Shown: in pieces, positions 43,941-52,404 of the stretch
Position numbering within the stretch: the first letter of the stretch is position 1
Layout: each line of letters starts with the position of its first letter
NCBI RefSeq assembly: GCF_014643835.1
Contig: NZ_BMKD01000001.1
Coordinates: 248,001-312,000 of the forward strand
Length of the DNA stretch: 64,000 nucleotides
Source: Mucilaginibacter rubeus
Lineage (GTDB): Bacteria > Bacteroidota > Bacteroidia > Sphingobacteriales > Sphingobacteriaceae
Reading direction: 5' to 3'
The notes under the pieces: model-generated
What the model saw: the letters and a program-made list of their open reading frames with translations, nothing else
Told to the model about the DNA's origin: nothing
Database searches by the model: none
Position numbers and translations under genes: made by a program

Positions 43941-46073
43941 ATGAGTTTAAACGTAATTAAAAAAGTTATTGATCTGGGCGACGGACGCACCATTGAGATC
44001 GAAACAGGTAAACTGGCCAAACAAGCGGATGGCTCGGTAGTAGTAAAAATGGGTGATACCATGTTACTGGCTACTGTTGTATCATCGCCTGAAGCTAAAG
44101 AAGGAGTTGACTTCTTGCCTTTATCTGTTGACTACCAGGAAAAATACGCTGCAACAGGCCGTATCCCGGGTGGTTTTTTACGCCGCGAGGCCCGTTTATC
44201 AGACTATGAGGTTTTGATCTCCCGTTTGGTTGACCGTGCTTTACGTCCATTATTCCCTGAAGATTATCACGCTGATACACAAGTGATGATCTCTTTAATA
44301 TCTGCCGATAAAGATATTATGCCCGATGCGTTGGCCGGTTTGGCAGCATCTGCAGCTTTATCTGTATCTGATATTCCTTTTAACGGTCCAATCTCTGAAG
44401 TACGTGTTGCAAAAATTGACGGACAGTTAGTAATCAATCCTACATTAAGCCAGCTTGAAAATGCAACTTTAGAATTTATTGTTGCAGGTAGCGAGCATGA
44501 TATCAACATGGTTGAAGGCGAATCAAAAGAAATTCAGGAAGCTGAATTGGTTGAAGCCATCAAGTTTGCCCACACTGCTATTAAACTGCAATGTTTAGCT
44601 CAAAAAGAACTGACCATTGAAGTTGGTAAAACCGAAAAACGTGTTTACAGCCATGAGCATAGCAATGAGGACTTGAAAAAAGCTATCTACGCTGCTACTT
44701 ATGATCAGGTTTACGCCATTGCTTCTGCTGCATCTGCAAAAGAAGAGCGGAGTGCTAAATTTAAAGAAGTGCGTGACGCCTATATCGAAACCTTAGGTGA
44801 GATAGATGATATTACTAAAGGCCTTGCTAAAAAATATTACCACGATGTAGAATACGATGCTATCCGTAACCTTGTATTAGACGAAGGCAAACGTTTAGAT
44901 GGTCGTACTACTACACAGATCCGCCCGATATGGAGCGAAGTTGGTTATTTACCATCTGCTCACGGTTCGGCGATATTTACCCGCGGCGAAACACAATCAT
45001 TAACTACCGTTACCTTAGGTGCTAAGGATGACGAGCAAATGATTGATGGTGCGTTCATTAACGGTTACCAGAAATTCCTGTTACACTACAATTTCCCTGG
45101 TTTTTCAACCGGCGAAGTTAGGCCTAACAGGGGTGCCGGTCGCCGTGAAATTGGCCACGGTAACCTGGCTATGCGTTCATTGAAACAAGTATTGCCATCT
45201 GAAGATGAAAACCCATACACTATCCGTGTAGTTTCTGATATTTTGGAATCAAACGGTTCTTCTTCAATGGCTACAGTTTGTGCCGGTACACTGGCGCTGA
45301 TGGATGCTGGTGTTAAAATTAAAGAGCCTGTATCAGGTATCGCGATGGGTTTAATCACCAACGAAATGGGTACCAAATATGCTATCCTTTCTGATATCCT
45401 TGGTGATGAAGACCACTTGGGAGATATGGACTTTAAAGTAACTGGTACTAAAAACGGTATCGTTGCTGTACAAATGGACCTGAAGATCAATGGCCTTTCA
45501 TACGAAGTATTAACCAACGCGTTAAACCAGGCTAAAGACGGCCGGTTACATATCCTTGGCGAAATGGCTAAAACCATTACCGAGGCACGTGCCGACTACA
45601 AACCACACGCTCCGCGCATTGTCACCATTAAAATCGACAAAGAATTTATTGGTGCAGTTATCGGGCCCGGTGGTAAAATCATCCAGGAAATGCAACGCGA
45701 AACCGGTGCTACCATCTCTATCGAGGAAAAAGACAACCAGGGTATCGTTCAGGTGTTTGCCGATAACAAGGCTTCTATCGACGCCGCTTTAGGCCGCATC
45801 CGCGCTATCGCTTCAAAACCAGAAGTGGGTGAAATTTACGAAGGTAAAGTAAAATCAATTATGCCTTTCGGTGCGTTTGTTGAAATTATGCCTGGTAAGG
45901 ATGGTTTGCTGCACATATCTGAAATTGATCACCGCCGTATTGAAACTATGGATGGCATCTTCCAGATAGGTGACGAAGTAAGGGTTAAGCTGCTTGACGT
46001 AGATAAGCAAGGTAAACTGAAGCTATCACGTAAGGTTCTCCTACCTAAGCCTGAGCCAAAGCAAAATAATTAA
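43941..46073 (+). CDS. pnp: Polyribonucleotide nucleotidyltransferase
   Basis: A 710-residue 3'-5' phosphorolytic exoribonuclease. Start ATG 43941 ([16 protein letters not shown]); the frame is open from a GTG at 43920, but the ATG fits the family. Domain order: first RNase PH domain (about 10-150, [20 protein letters not shown]), helical domain, second RNase PH domain (about 315-545, with the catalytic block [20 protein letters not shown]), KH domain ([17 protein letters not shown]) and S1 domain ([17 protein letters not shown]). Length is typical. Confidence 0.97.
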   Translation: MSLNVIKKVIDLGDGRTIEIETGKLAKQADGSVVVKMGDTMLLATVVSSPEAKEGVDFLPLSVDYQEKYAATGRIPGGFLRREARLSDYEVLISRLVDRALRPLFPEDYHADTQVMISLISADKDIMPDALAGLAASAALSVSDIPFNGPISEVRVAKIDGQLVINPTLSQLENATLEFIVAGSEHDINMVEGESKEIQEAELVEAIKFAHTAIKLQCLAQKELTIEVGKTEKRVYSHEHSNEDLKKAIYAATYDQVYAIASAASAKEERSAKFKEVRDAYIETLGEIDDITKGLAKKYYHDVEYDAIRNLVLDEGKRLDGRTTTQIRPIWSEVGYLPSAHGSAIFTRGETQSLTTVTLGAKDDEQMIDGAFINGYQKFLLHYNFPGFSTGEVRPNRGAGRREIGHGNLAMRSLKQVLPSEDENPYTIRVVSDILESNGSSSMATVCAGTLALMDAGVKIKEPVSGIAMGLITNEMGTKYAILSDILGDEDHLGDMDFKVTGTKNGIVAVQMDLKINGLSYEVLTNALNQAKDGRLHILGEMAKTITEARADYKPHAPRIVTIKIDKEFIGAVIGPGGKIIQEMQRETGATISIEEKDNQGIVQVFADNKASIDAALGRIRAIASKPEVGEIYEGKVKSIMPFGAFVEIMPGKDGLLHISEIDHRRIETMDGIFQIGDEVRVKLLDVDKQGKLKLSRKVLLPKPEPKQNN

Positions 46074-46087
46074 GTGTTTTTATACAG

Positions 46088-46124
46088 TAGCAAAACCCTC
46101 TTAATGAGGGTTTTGCTATTTTGT
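46088..46124 (+). terminator. Intrinsic terminator after pnp
   Basis: TAGCAAAACCCTC (46088-46100) pairs perfectly with GAGGGTTTTGCTA (46106-46118) around TTAAT, then TTTTG and further Ts. Confidence 0.9.
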
Positions 46125-46228
46125 TTTAATTTTTTTTATTTTTTTAAAACAAAAAGCGGATGTTTAAACTTATTAACTGTTAATACGTAGTTGATAAAAC
46201 CATAATTCCGATCCTGTTTGATAAAAAA

Positions 46229-46501
46229 ATGACCCCTGCTGCTAACGATCCTTTAGATTTCCTGAATAGCAATTCGGCTGGTATGCAGACGGGTACTCAG
46301 ACGGATTTGGTTCAGCAGTTGCTGTACGAAATAATAAGGGTGAAGGAAATCATTGTCTATTACGACTCCATCCCAAATGGAGGCGGACAACTGGGATCAT
46401 CTATACTCAATGAGCTGGTTTCAGAAGCTTATCAGTCGCTGGTTAACTACGATACCGTATTGATGCGGAAATATTACGATTTGTTGTTGAATTGTGATTG
46501 A
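46229..46501 (+). CDS. Small protein of unknown function
   Basis: A 90-residue protein starting MTPAANDPLDFLNSN. A flexible Gln/Thr/Asn-rich N-terminus is followed by two amphipathic helices (DLVQQLLYEIIRVKEIIVYY and SILNELVSEAYQSLVNY). There is no signal, cysteine or known motif. It behaves like a real gene (ATG after an A-rich leader, protein-like helices) but I do not recognise the family. Confidence 0.6.
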   Translation: MTPAANDPLDFLNSNSAGMQTGTQTDLVQQLLYEIIRVKEIIVYYDSIPNGGGQLGSSILNELVSEAYQSLVNYDTVLMRKYYDLLLNCD

Positions 46502-46518
46502 TCTGCAATCGATATTTT

Positions 46519-46624
46519 TGTCTGAACTCGAATTAAACGAATTTTGTGAATTTATCGAATTAACCTCCGCAGTCCTCTTTCTATTCTGTTAATTTAAATA
46601 ATTCATTGAATTCGAGTTCTGACA
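46519..46624. repeat. AT-rich inverted-repeat (MITE-like) element
   Basis: Terminal arms TGTCTGAACTCGAATT (46519-46534) and AATTCGAGTTCTGACA (46609-46624) match in 15 of 16 positions and enclose AT-rich repeats of the AATTC/GAATT kind. A related, more decayed copy lies about 43129-43257. Confidence 0.6.
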
Positions 46625-46626
46625 AT

Positions 46627-47793
46627 CTACAACAACAATATATCAATCTGATGCGCATGCACCATCCCCACAACCGGCGACCATGCAAATACCGTAAACC
46701 GGCCGTCCTGAGAAGCCACCAGTGCTAAGGCATCTTTTTGGTCGAAGACAAACTGTGCTGCCGCTAAATGCCTTGTACCGCCGTTTTGCGCCGGGTGGAT
46801 CACCCTGGTTGAGCAACCGACGATAGGCTCGGTCACTACGATCTCTTCGACAGGTGAGCTTTTTGCTGCACGACCTATTTTGGCGCCGAAAGCCAGCAGC
46901 TCGTGTTTATCATTTATTAGCGTAGCGCCGTCTATCGAGGTTAATCCGCCTATGGTATCAACCGCGCGGCGCATTTTTTCCTGCCATGAGGTGTGGTAAC
47001 GGTCGATGCCTTCGTGAATCATCAAATCGGTAAGGCCCGAAAACGGAGGATCGACAGGGTAGGAGATCGGGGTAATGATAGATTCGCGCCATTCTTCGTT
47101 TCCGGAGGGCACAACTAATAATATGCCGCCACGTTTGTGGGCTTGCATGGAGGTAGCCAGCTGAACTAATACGTTTACCGGATCGTTCCATAGGGATGGC
47201 AAAGTAAAATCAAGCATGGCTGAAAGTACGTTAGGGCAATCAGAGATGCTGGAGCCGTGCTCGTCAACTACTTTAATATCGTCGCCTTTTAATATGGCTA
47301 TGTTTACAAATTTGCCAAAACCCTCTATTCGCCGATGTTTGATCACCAATAATCCGGGTTCAATTACTTCCAGCACAAAACAGTAAGCCGGGATAGCCAG
47401 GGTGGTCCCCCAGATGTATAGTTCATCATCTTCTATCCAGATGCCCAAATGGATGCCCGGCTGTTGTACCGCCGAAGCAAATTTGGTGAGGATATTAGGA
47501 GCGAGTTTAATTTTACCGCCAAACAACAACGGCTGACCGGCGGCTTCGGGCGGCAAAAAAGCAAGCGTGAATTTTGGCGAAAATCCCTCTTCCCGGCGCA
47601 AGCTTGCCCAAAACGAGATATCGATAAGTGATTCGATAGTGGTGCAGCTGGGGGTAGGAGCAAGGTCTATTTCATCGTTATCGGCGAGGGCTTTGGCGTG
47701 AAAATGCCTGAAATGCCTTTCGATAACGGTCGCTACTTTACCGGCTGCTTTATATGTAGGTCCTGAACTCAAAGTTTTGGTGGTTTCTTTCAT
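46627..47793 (-). CDS. DACNV sensor / diadenylate-cyclase-like domain protein
   Basis: A 388-residue cytoplasmic protein. Residues about 50-215 fit the DACNV sensor region described next to DAC domains. Residues about 260-388 are DAC-like, with the DGA motif in TSIDGATLI (288-290) and GGTRHLAAAQF (338-348), where DisA-type enzymes have GTRHRAA. DAC domains make c-di-AMP from two ATP. Since RHR has become RHL, activity or product may differ. There is no membrane anchor, unlike CdaA. It is a single gene on the minus strand and its effectors are not nearby. Confidence 0.78.
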   Translation of the reverse strand: MKETTKTLSSGPTYKAAGKVATVIERHFRHFHAKALADNDEIDLAPTPSCTTIESLIDISFWASLRREEGFSPKFTLAFLPPEAAGQPLLFGGKIKLAPNILTKFASAVQQPGIHLGIWIEDDELYIWGTTLAIPAYCFVLEVIEPGLLVIKHRRIEGFGKFVNIAILKGDDIKVVDEHGSSISDCPNVLSAMLDFTLPSLWNDPVNVLVQLATSMQAHKRGGILLVVPSGNEEWRESIITPISYPVDPPFSGLTDLMIHEGIDRYHTSWQEKMRRAVDTIGGLTSIDGATLINDKHELLAFGAKIGRAAKSSPVEEIVVTEPIVGCSTRVIHPAQNGGTRHLAAAQFVFDQKDALALVASQDGRFTVFAWSPVVGMVHAHQIDILLL

Positions 47794-47867
47794 TTAAATA
47801 CTTATCTCAAAAGTAAAGCTAAAAAAACATGCTAACAAACTAACGCATCAATATTGCAATTGGATGA

Positions 47868-47941
47868 GCCTCGCTCCAAACCCCTCTCCAAATGAGAGGA
47901 GTTTTTCAAGTCCTCTCCCCCGGAGAGGATTTAGGTGAGGC
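47868..47941. repeat. Palindromic CCTCTCC/GGAGAGG repeat element
   Basis: Outer arms GCCTC (47868-47872) and GAGGC (47937-47941) enclose two inner hairpins built of CCTCTCC and GAGAGG units. It is a common dispersed non-coding repeat type. Confidence 0.5.
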
Positions 47942-48059
47942 TTTGTCAACCGTTTATCATACTCATTATCAATTATCTTCCTAAAGTCAGTTGTTGATCC
48001 GGGTCAATTTTTTTTGAAACTATTGTAGCAATTTTGCAGCTGGAAACGATAATGTAATC

Positions 48060-48230
48060 ATGAAACTCATATCACACCTCATATCACTCACCCTGCCGGA
48101 TACCACACCACTGCAGGTATCAGCCCTTTTAAATCTCGGGTTAACTTACGTACAACAAGGTTTCAATAAAGTTTTTCATAAAGCGGCTCAAAATAATCAG
48201 CCTTGCGGAGAGCTTCAGCCATGTATGTAA
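48060..48230 (+). CDS. Possible 56-residue small protein
   Basis: An ATG at 48060 opens 56 codons (MKLISHLISLTLPDTTPLQV...) ending QPCM. The middle, VSALLNLGLTYVQQGFNKVF, looks like an amphipathic helix. There is no clear promoter or homologue I can recall. It lies in the 500-base gap before the MFS gene. Confidence 0.35.
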   Translation: MKLISHLISLTLPDTTPLQVSALLNLGLTYVQQGFNKVFHKAAQNNQPCGELQPCM

Positions 48231-48277
48231 GCTGTACTTAATTGCAGATAACGGCAGCCGTACTTATAAATTATAGC

Positions 48278-48285
48278 TAAATTTG
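48278..48285 (+). promoter_or_regulatory. Likely -7 element of the MFS gene
   Basis: TAAATTTG matches TAnnTTTG and ends 16 bases before the start codon. No TTG is at the expected -33 distance, so the promoter call rests on the -7 box alone. Confidence 0.4.
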
Positions 48286-48301
48286 TGCGTAATTATTAAG
48301 T

Positions 48302-49462
48302 ATGGATCAGCTAACGGCTGCGGGCAAATCAAAAATGCGGATTGCCAACAGTGTCTTCTTCTTTGTTTCGGGCTTCGGGTATTCTTCATGGGCCTCGCGT
48401 ATTCCATCCATAAAACATCAGCTTAATTTAAATGAAGCCCAGTTAGGGGTTGTGCTGTTTGCCATGCCTGTTGGCCTGATGCTTACCATGCCTTTAACGG
48501 CCAAAATGATCAAGCATTTCAGCAGCCGTATAATGATGTTGATAGGTGCGCTGGCCTTTAGCCTGGTGCTTTGCCTCCCCGGTTTTGCAGCTTATATGTG
48601 GCAACTGATAGTAGTTTTATTTTTTGTTGGCTCAACCCGTAATATATTAGGTTTATCTATGAACTCGCAGGCCGTGGGGATCCAGGCTTTGTATGATAAA
48701 TCTATCATGGTAACATTTCATGGCATCTGGAGCCTGGCCGGTTTTGGCGGCGCTGCTGTCGGCTATTTAATGGTATTATTTAACGTGGCTCCTTCATATC
48801 ATTTATTAGGTGTGGGAGTTGCGATGCTGATCCTCTCGGTAATATTTTATCCCTCAACATATGACTATCAGCCTGCCGAAACACCCAATAAATCGGTGTT
48901 TTCCATGCCCGATAAACACTTGCTTAAATTTTCTTTAATATGTTTCGCCTCTATGGCCTGCGAAAACACGCTGTACGATTGGAGCGGTGTTTATTTTGAA
49001 AAGGTAGTCCATGCCACCAAATCATTCGCTGAGGCCGGCTTTGTAGTTTACATGGTTACCATGACCATTGGCCGCTTCGCGGGCGATAGGGTAGTATCGG
49101 CCATTGGTATAAAAAAGGTGTTAACTTATAGCAGCTCGCTGGTTTTGGCCGGTTTGCTGGTATCTGTGTTTTTACCATATACTTTAACCGTTTATTTGGG
49201 CTACGCCATGATAGGCATGGGGGTGTCATGTATAGTGCCGCTGATTTTTAGCATGGCCGGTAAATCAAAAACAATGAACAGCAGCCAGGCACTGGCCGCC
49301 ATATCAACAGTTGGTTACCTGGGTTTTGTTATAGTACCACCAATAGTTGGTTTTATTGCTCAGGCAGCAAACCTGCAAATAGCTTTTTTTGTTGTTGCCG
49401 CCTTTGCTGCCATGATGATATGGCTGGTGCGTAAAATTGAAGATGAGCCTGTGGTATCATAG
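48302..49462 (+). CDS. MFS transporter (YbjJ-like)
   Basis: A 386-residue, 12-helix permease with the conserved opening FGYSSWASRIPSIKHQLNLNEAQLG (read in two parts) typical of the YbjJ-like branch of the major facilitator superfamily, and motifs FHGIWSLAGFGGAAVGY and ACENTLYDWSGVYF. The substrate is unknown; relatives are drug or sugar exporters. The gene stands alone and is followed by a 20-base palindrome before the DinB gene. Confidence 0.87.
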   Translation: MDQLTAAGKSKMRIANSVFFFVSGFGYSSWASRIPSIKHQLNLNEAQLGVVLFAMPVGLMLTMPLTAKMIKHFSSRIMMLIGALAFSLVLCLPGFAAYMWQLIVVLFFVGSTRNILGLSMNSQAVGIQALYDKSIMVTFHGIWSLAGFGGAAVGYLMVLFNVAPSYHLLGVGVAMLILSVIFYPSTYDYQPAETPNKSVFSMPDKHLLKFSLICFASMACENTLYDWSGVYFEKVVHATKSFAEAGFVVYMVTMTIGRFAGDRVVSAIGIKKVLTYSSSLVLAGLLVSVFLPYTLTVYLGYAMIGMGVSCIVPLIFSMAGKSKTMNSSQALAAISTVGYLGFVIVPPIVGFIAQAANLQIAFFVVAAFAAMMIWLVRKIEDEPVVS

Positions 49463-49521
49463 TTTTGTCATATAAGCTGCTTAGTATTTACGCCAGCCCC
49501 GTTTTAGCTTATAATTGTGTC

Positions 49522-49541
49522 ATCAAACCCACTGGTTTGAT
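49522..49541. promoter_or_regulatory. Perfect 8-base-arm palindrome upstream of the DinB gene
   Basis: ATCAAACC and GGTTTGAT flank CACT. With no T-run it is a poor terminator; position 17 bases before the DinB start codon suits an operator. Confidence 0.35.
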
Positions 49542-49557
49542 ATAACATCTGCAACAA

Positions 49558-50073
49558 ATGAGCACAAACATTACCGAAACCAGCATACAGCCGTCAACAG
49601 AATTATTTATCAAAATGGTAGTCTCCAACTGGGAACTGCAAAACAGTCGCCTAAACGGTTTACTCGATAAGTTAACTGACGAAGCTCTTGCTGCCGAAAC
49701 TGCTCCCGGCCGAAACAGCGGTATTTACCTGCTGGGTCACCTTACTGCTGTTAGCGACGGAATGTTTACCTATTTAGGTTTGGGCGAAAGGCTCTATCCA
49801 CAGCTGGATCAAATTTTTGTTAAAAATCCGGAAAATTCCGGTTTGGAGAAGCCTTCATTGGCCGAGCTGAAACAGTATTGGGCTAAAGTAAATGAGGTTT
49901 TAACCGAAAGAATGAATGCGATGCAGCCCGAAGACTGGTTTAAGCCGCATAGCGCCATCGCGGCAGATGATTTTGCAAAAGAGCCGCACCGTAACAGATT
50001 AAATATCCTGATTAATCGTACTATACACCAGGGCTATCATATTGGGCAATTGGTTTACCTGGTAAAGAAATAA
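49558..50073 (+). CDS. DinB-family protein
   Basis: A 171-residue four-helix-bundle protein. The likely metal-site histidines are in LGHLTAVSD (about residue 62), near KEPHRNRL (about 143) and in RTIHQGYHIGQLVYL (about 159-163), the usual triad spacing of DinB/YfiT proteins. Members are thiol-dependent transferases or have unknown activity. There is no operon partner. Confidence 0.85.
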   Translation: MSTNITETSIQPSTELFIKMVVSNWELQNSRLNGLLDKLTDEALAAETAPGRNSGIYLLGHLTAVSDGMFTYLGLGERLYPQLDQIFVKNPENSGLEKPSLAELKQYWAKVNEVLTERMNAMQPEDWFKPHSAIAADDFAKEPHRNRLNILINRTIHQGYHIGQLVYLVKK

Positions 50074-50170
50074 GCGTTTACCGACCAGATTTGACTCAAA
50101 AGGTTTAATCCATGACAATTGGATGAAACGTTTTTTACAAAGGGATGGTAAATAATCCTTAAAACCGTTA

Positions 50171-50207
50171 TACTTTTGCTTAACACTGTTAAATGATTTA
50201 ATAGTGT
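50171..50207 (+). promoter_or_regulatory. TetR promoter -7 element and operator 1
   Basis: TACTTTTG (50171-50178) matches the -7 box. A 25-base palindrome (50183-50207; ACACTGTTAAA, TGA, TTTAATAGTGT, 10 of 11 arm pairs) covers the expected transcription start and ends seven bases before the tetR start codon. Confidence 0.62.
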
Positions 50208-50214
50208 AATCAAA

Positions 50215-50817
50215 ATGGCAAGTAAAGAACGAATTCAGCGCTTAAAAGAGGAAACCCGGGTTAATATCCTGGATGCTGCGCTCCACATAGTTAAACATGA
50301 AGGCTGGCAGGCTTTAAGCATGCGTAAGATTGCTGATGTAATTGAGTACACCGCGCCCATTATATATGAATACTTTGCAAATAAGGATGCTATATTAATG
50401 GAGCTTACCCGCAAAGGCTATTTGATATTAGCAAAGGACATGGAGGGAGCCAAAGAAAAGCACCGCCTGCCTGAAAAGCAATTGGAGGCCATGTGGCTTG
50501 CTTACTGGAACTTTGCTTTTGAAAATAAGGAACTTTACCAGGTTATGTTTGGCGTACAGATGAACTGTTGCTGCGAAATGGTAAAATCAATGCCCGAAGC
50601 CCAGCTCCCTACTACTATGGTTAGCGAGGCTATTATGCAACTGATGGATATAAAAGATATCAATGACGAAATGATCTGCACCAAGTACTATACCTTTTGG
50701 TCGGTCGTACACGGTTTGGTATCCATCAACTTACTGAGCAGGGGATTCTCTGACGAAGTTAACCGCCAGGTTTTGAAAGATACCATAGGCGGTATCATCA
50801 GGTCGATGAAAGATTAA
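50215..50817 (+). CDS. TetR-family transcriptional regulator
   Basis: A 200-residue repressor. The N-terminal DNA-binding domain (about 10-60) has ILDAALHIVKHEGWQALSMR, then KIADVIEYTAPIIYEYFANKD. The C-terminal ligand domain is helical and contains a notable MNCCCEM cysteine cluster (about residue 120-126). It lies upstream of an RND efflux operon on the same strand. Matching palindromes before its own gene and before the efflux genes suggest that it represses both. Confidence 0.92.
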   Translation: MASKERIQRLKEETRVNILDAALHIVKHEGWQALSMRKIADVIEYTAPIIYEYFANKDAILMELTRKGYLILAKDMEGAKEKHRLPEKQLEAMWLAYWNFAFENKELYQVMFGVQMNCCCEMVKSMPEAQLPTTMVSEAIMQLMDIKDINDEMICTKYYTFWSVVHGLVSINLLSRGFSDEVNRQVLKDTIGGIIRSMKD

Positions 50818-50839
50818 TTCTTTCTGCGGCTTGAAAACT

Positions 50840-50864
50840 ACACTGTTAAATTACCTTACAGTGT
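50840..50864. promoter_or_regulatory. TetR operator 2
   Basis: A 25-base site of the same layout as operator 1: ACACTGT and ACAGTGT arms at its ends, beginning 23 bases after the tetR stop codon and 371 bases before the adaptor gene. Confidence 0.58.
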
Positions 50865-50942
50865 TAGGCAATTGTTAAGCACTTTTAAAACAAACTCTTA
50901 ATACAATGAAAAAGCTCACTCACAACCCTCGCAATCTATTTA

Positions 50943-50967
50943 ACGATGTTAAACGATTTAACGGTGT
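50943..50967. promoter_or_regulatory. TetR operator 3
   Basis: A 25-base site matching operator 1 at ACnnTGTTAAAnGATTTAAnnGTGT. It lies 103 bases after operator 2, in the leader of the efflux operon. Confidence 0.55.
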
Positions 50968-51016
50968 TGTAACATCTAATTTATGTAACTGCTGTAATTA
51001 GCGTACATCGTTTCGG

Positions 51017-51052
51017 TATATCGTCATGAAAAATCGTGAAAATAACGATATA
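51017..51052. promoter_or_regulatory. Inverted repeat in the efflux-operon leader
   Basis: TATATCGT (51017-51024) and ACGATATA (51045-51052) are perfect arms 20 bases apart. It is unlike the TetR sites, so it may be a second regulator's site or mRNA structure. Confidence 0.3.
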
Positions 51053-51234
51053 AGGCATTGGAAATTAAATATTATAAATATAAGTAATTGATAATCAGTT
51101 TAATTATATAACTGGCATCTCAATTGAAAATGATCGGCAACAGTAAAACAATGAAAACAATCAAATCATCATATATCACAAGCCCAACGGCTTTTTCTAA
51201 TCCTATTCATTCACCACTCTTAAAATCATCACTC

Positions 51235-52380
51235 ATGAAAACACTCCTTTTAGCAGCAGTTGCAGCTTTAACATTATACGGATGTTCATCTGCACCGCAG
51301 GCTCCCACAGCACCTCCACCGCCGGCCTTACCGGTTGCTTCTATAGTATCAGGTACCGAAACTACTTATCAGGAATATCCTGCTTCAATTGAAGGTGCCG
51401 TTAACGTAGAGATCAGGCCACAGGTAAGCGGTACTTTAGATAAAGTATTTGTTGACGAAGGCGCTTTCGTATCTGCCGGGCAGCCAATATTTAAAATTAA
51501 CGAACAACCATACCGTGCGGCTTTAAATAACGCATTAGCAAGCTTACACGCCGCCGAAGCAGCACATGTAAATGCGCAACTGGAAGTTGAAAAATTAACT
51601 CCGCTTGTAGCTAATAAAGTAGTTTCTGACTACCAGCTAAAAACGGCTAAAGCAGCAGCTGATGTAGCGAAAGCCAACATCGAATCGGCTAAAGCTAACG
51701 TAGCTACCGCGCAGATCAATTTGGGTTACACCTTAATAAAAGCTCCTGTAAGCGGTTATATCGGTCTGCTTGCTAAGAAACAAGGTAGCCTTGTTGCTCC
51801 TGCGGATGTTGCTCCACTAACTCAATTATCAGATGTTCATGATGTACACGTTTACTTTTCATTGGGCGAAAAAGATTTTGTTGCCTTTAAAGAACAATAT
51901 CCAGGCGCTAACCTGAAAGATAAATTGAAGAATGTACCATCAGTATCATTATTGTTAGCTGATAATACAGAATATGCTAAACAAGGTAAAATTGATATTG
52001 TAGACGGCCAGTTTGATAAAAACACCGGCGCTATCACTTTAAGGGCAAATTTCTCAAACCCTGACGGGCTTTTACGCTCTGGTAATACCGGCAAGATCCG
52101 TTTAAGCCTGAGCCATAAAGATGCTTTGATCGTTCCGGAAGCTTCAACTATCGAAATGCAGGATAAAGTATTTGTATTTGTAGTTGGCGATAGCAGCAAA
52201 GTGAAAAAACAACCTATCGACATAATTGGTAAATCAGGCGATCACTACCTGGTTAAAGATAAAGAAGCCATTAAAGCCGGCGACCAGATCGTGTTAGAGG
52301 GCATTGATAAATTACAGGAAGGCATGGTTATCCAGCCTCAAAAAGCTGCAGATAAAGTAGCCGCTGTAGTTAAGAAATAA
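51235..52380 (+). CDS. RND efflux periplasmic adaptor (membrane fusion protein)
   Basis: The preferred start is ATG 51235 (MKTLLLAAVAALTLYGCSS), a lipoprotein signal; the longer frame from 51124 adds a non-signal stretch. 381 residues. Pattern: biotinyl-lipoyl-like half (IRPQVSGTLDKVFVDEGAFV), a helical hairpin rich in Ala and Lys (about 90-150), the second lipoyl half (LIKAPVSGYIGLLAKKQGSLV) and a beta-barrel. It bridges the inner-membrane pump and outer-membrane channel encoded next (24-base gap to the pump). Confidence 0.94.
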   Translation: MKTLLLAAVAALTLYGCSSAPQAPTAPPPPALPVASIVSGTETTYQEYPASIEGAVNVEIRPQVSGTLDKVFVDEGAFVSAGQPIFKINEQPYRAALNNALASLHAAEAAHVNAQLEVEKLTPLVANKVVSDYQLKTAKAAADVAKANIESAKANVATAQINLGYTLIKAPVSGYIGLLAKKQGSLVAPADVAPLTQLSDVHDVHVYFSLGEKDFVAFKEQYPGANLKDKLKNVPSVSLLLADNTEYAKQGKIDIVDGQFDKNTGAITLRANFSNPDGLLRSGNTGKIRLSLSHKDALIVPEASTIEMQDKVFVFVVGDSSKVKKQPIDIIGKSGDHYLVKDKEAIKAGDQIVLEGIDKLQEGMVIQPQKAADKVAAVVKK

Positions 52381-52404
52381 TACATACACTTAAACTTTAA
52401 AGTC

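Noticed and set aside
45086-45577. 163-codon minus-strand frame within pnp
   Set aside because: Antisense to a highly conserved coding region.
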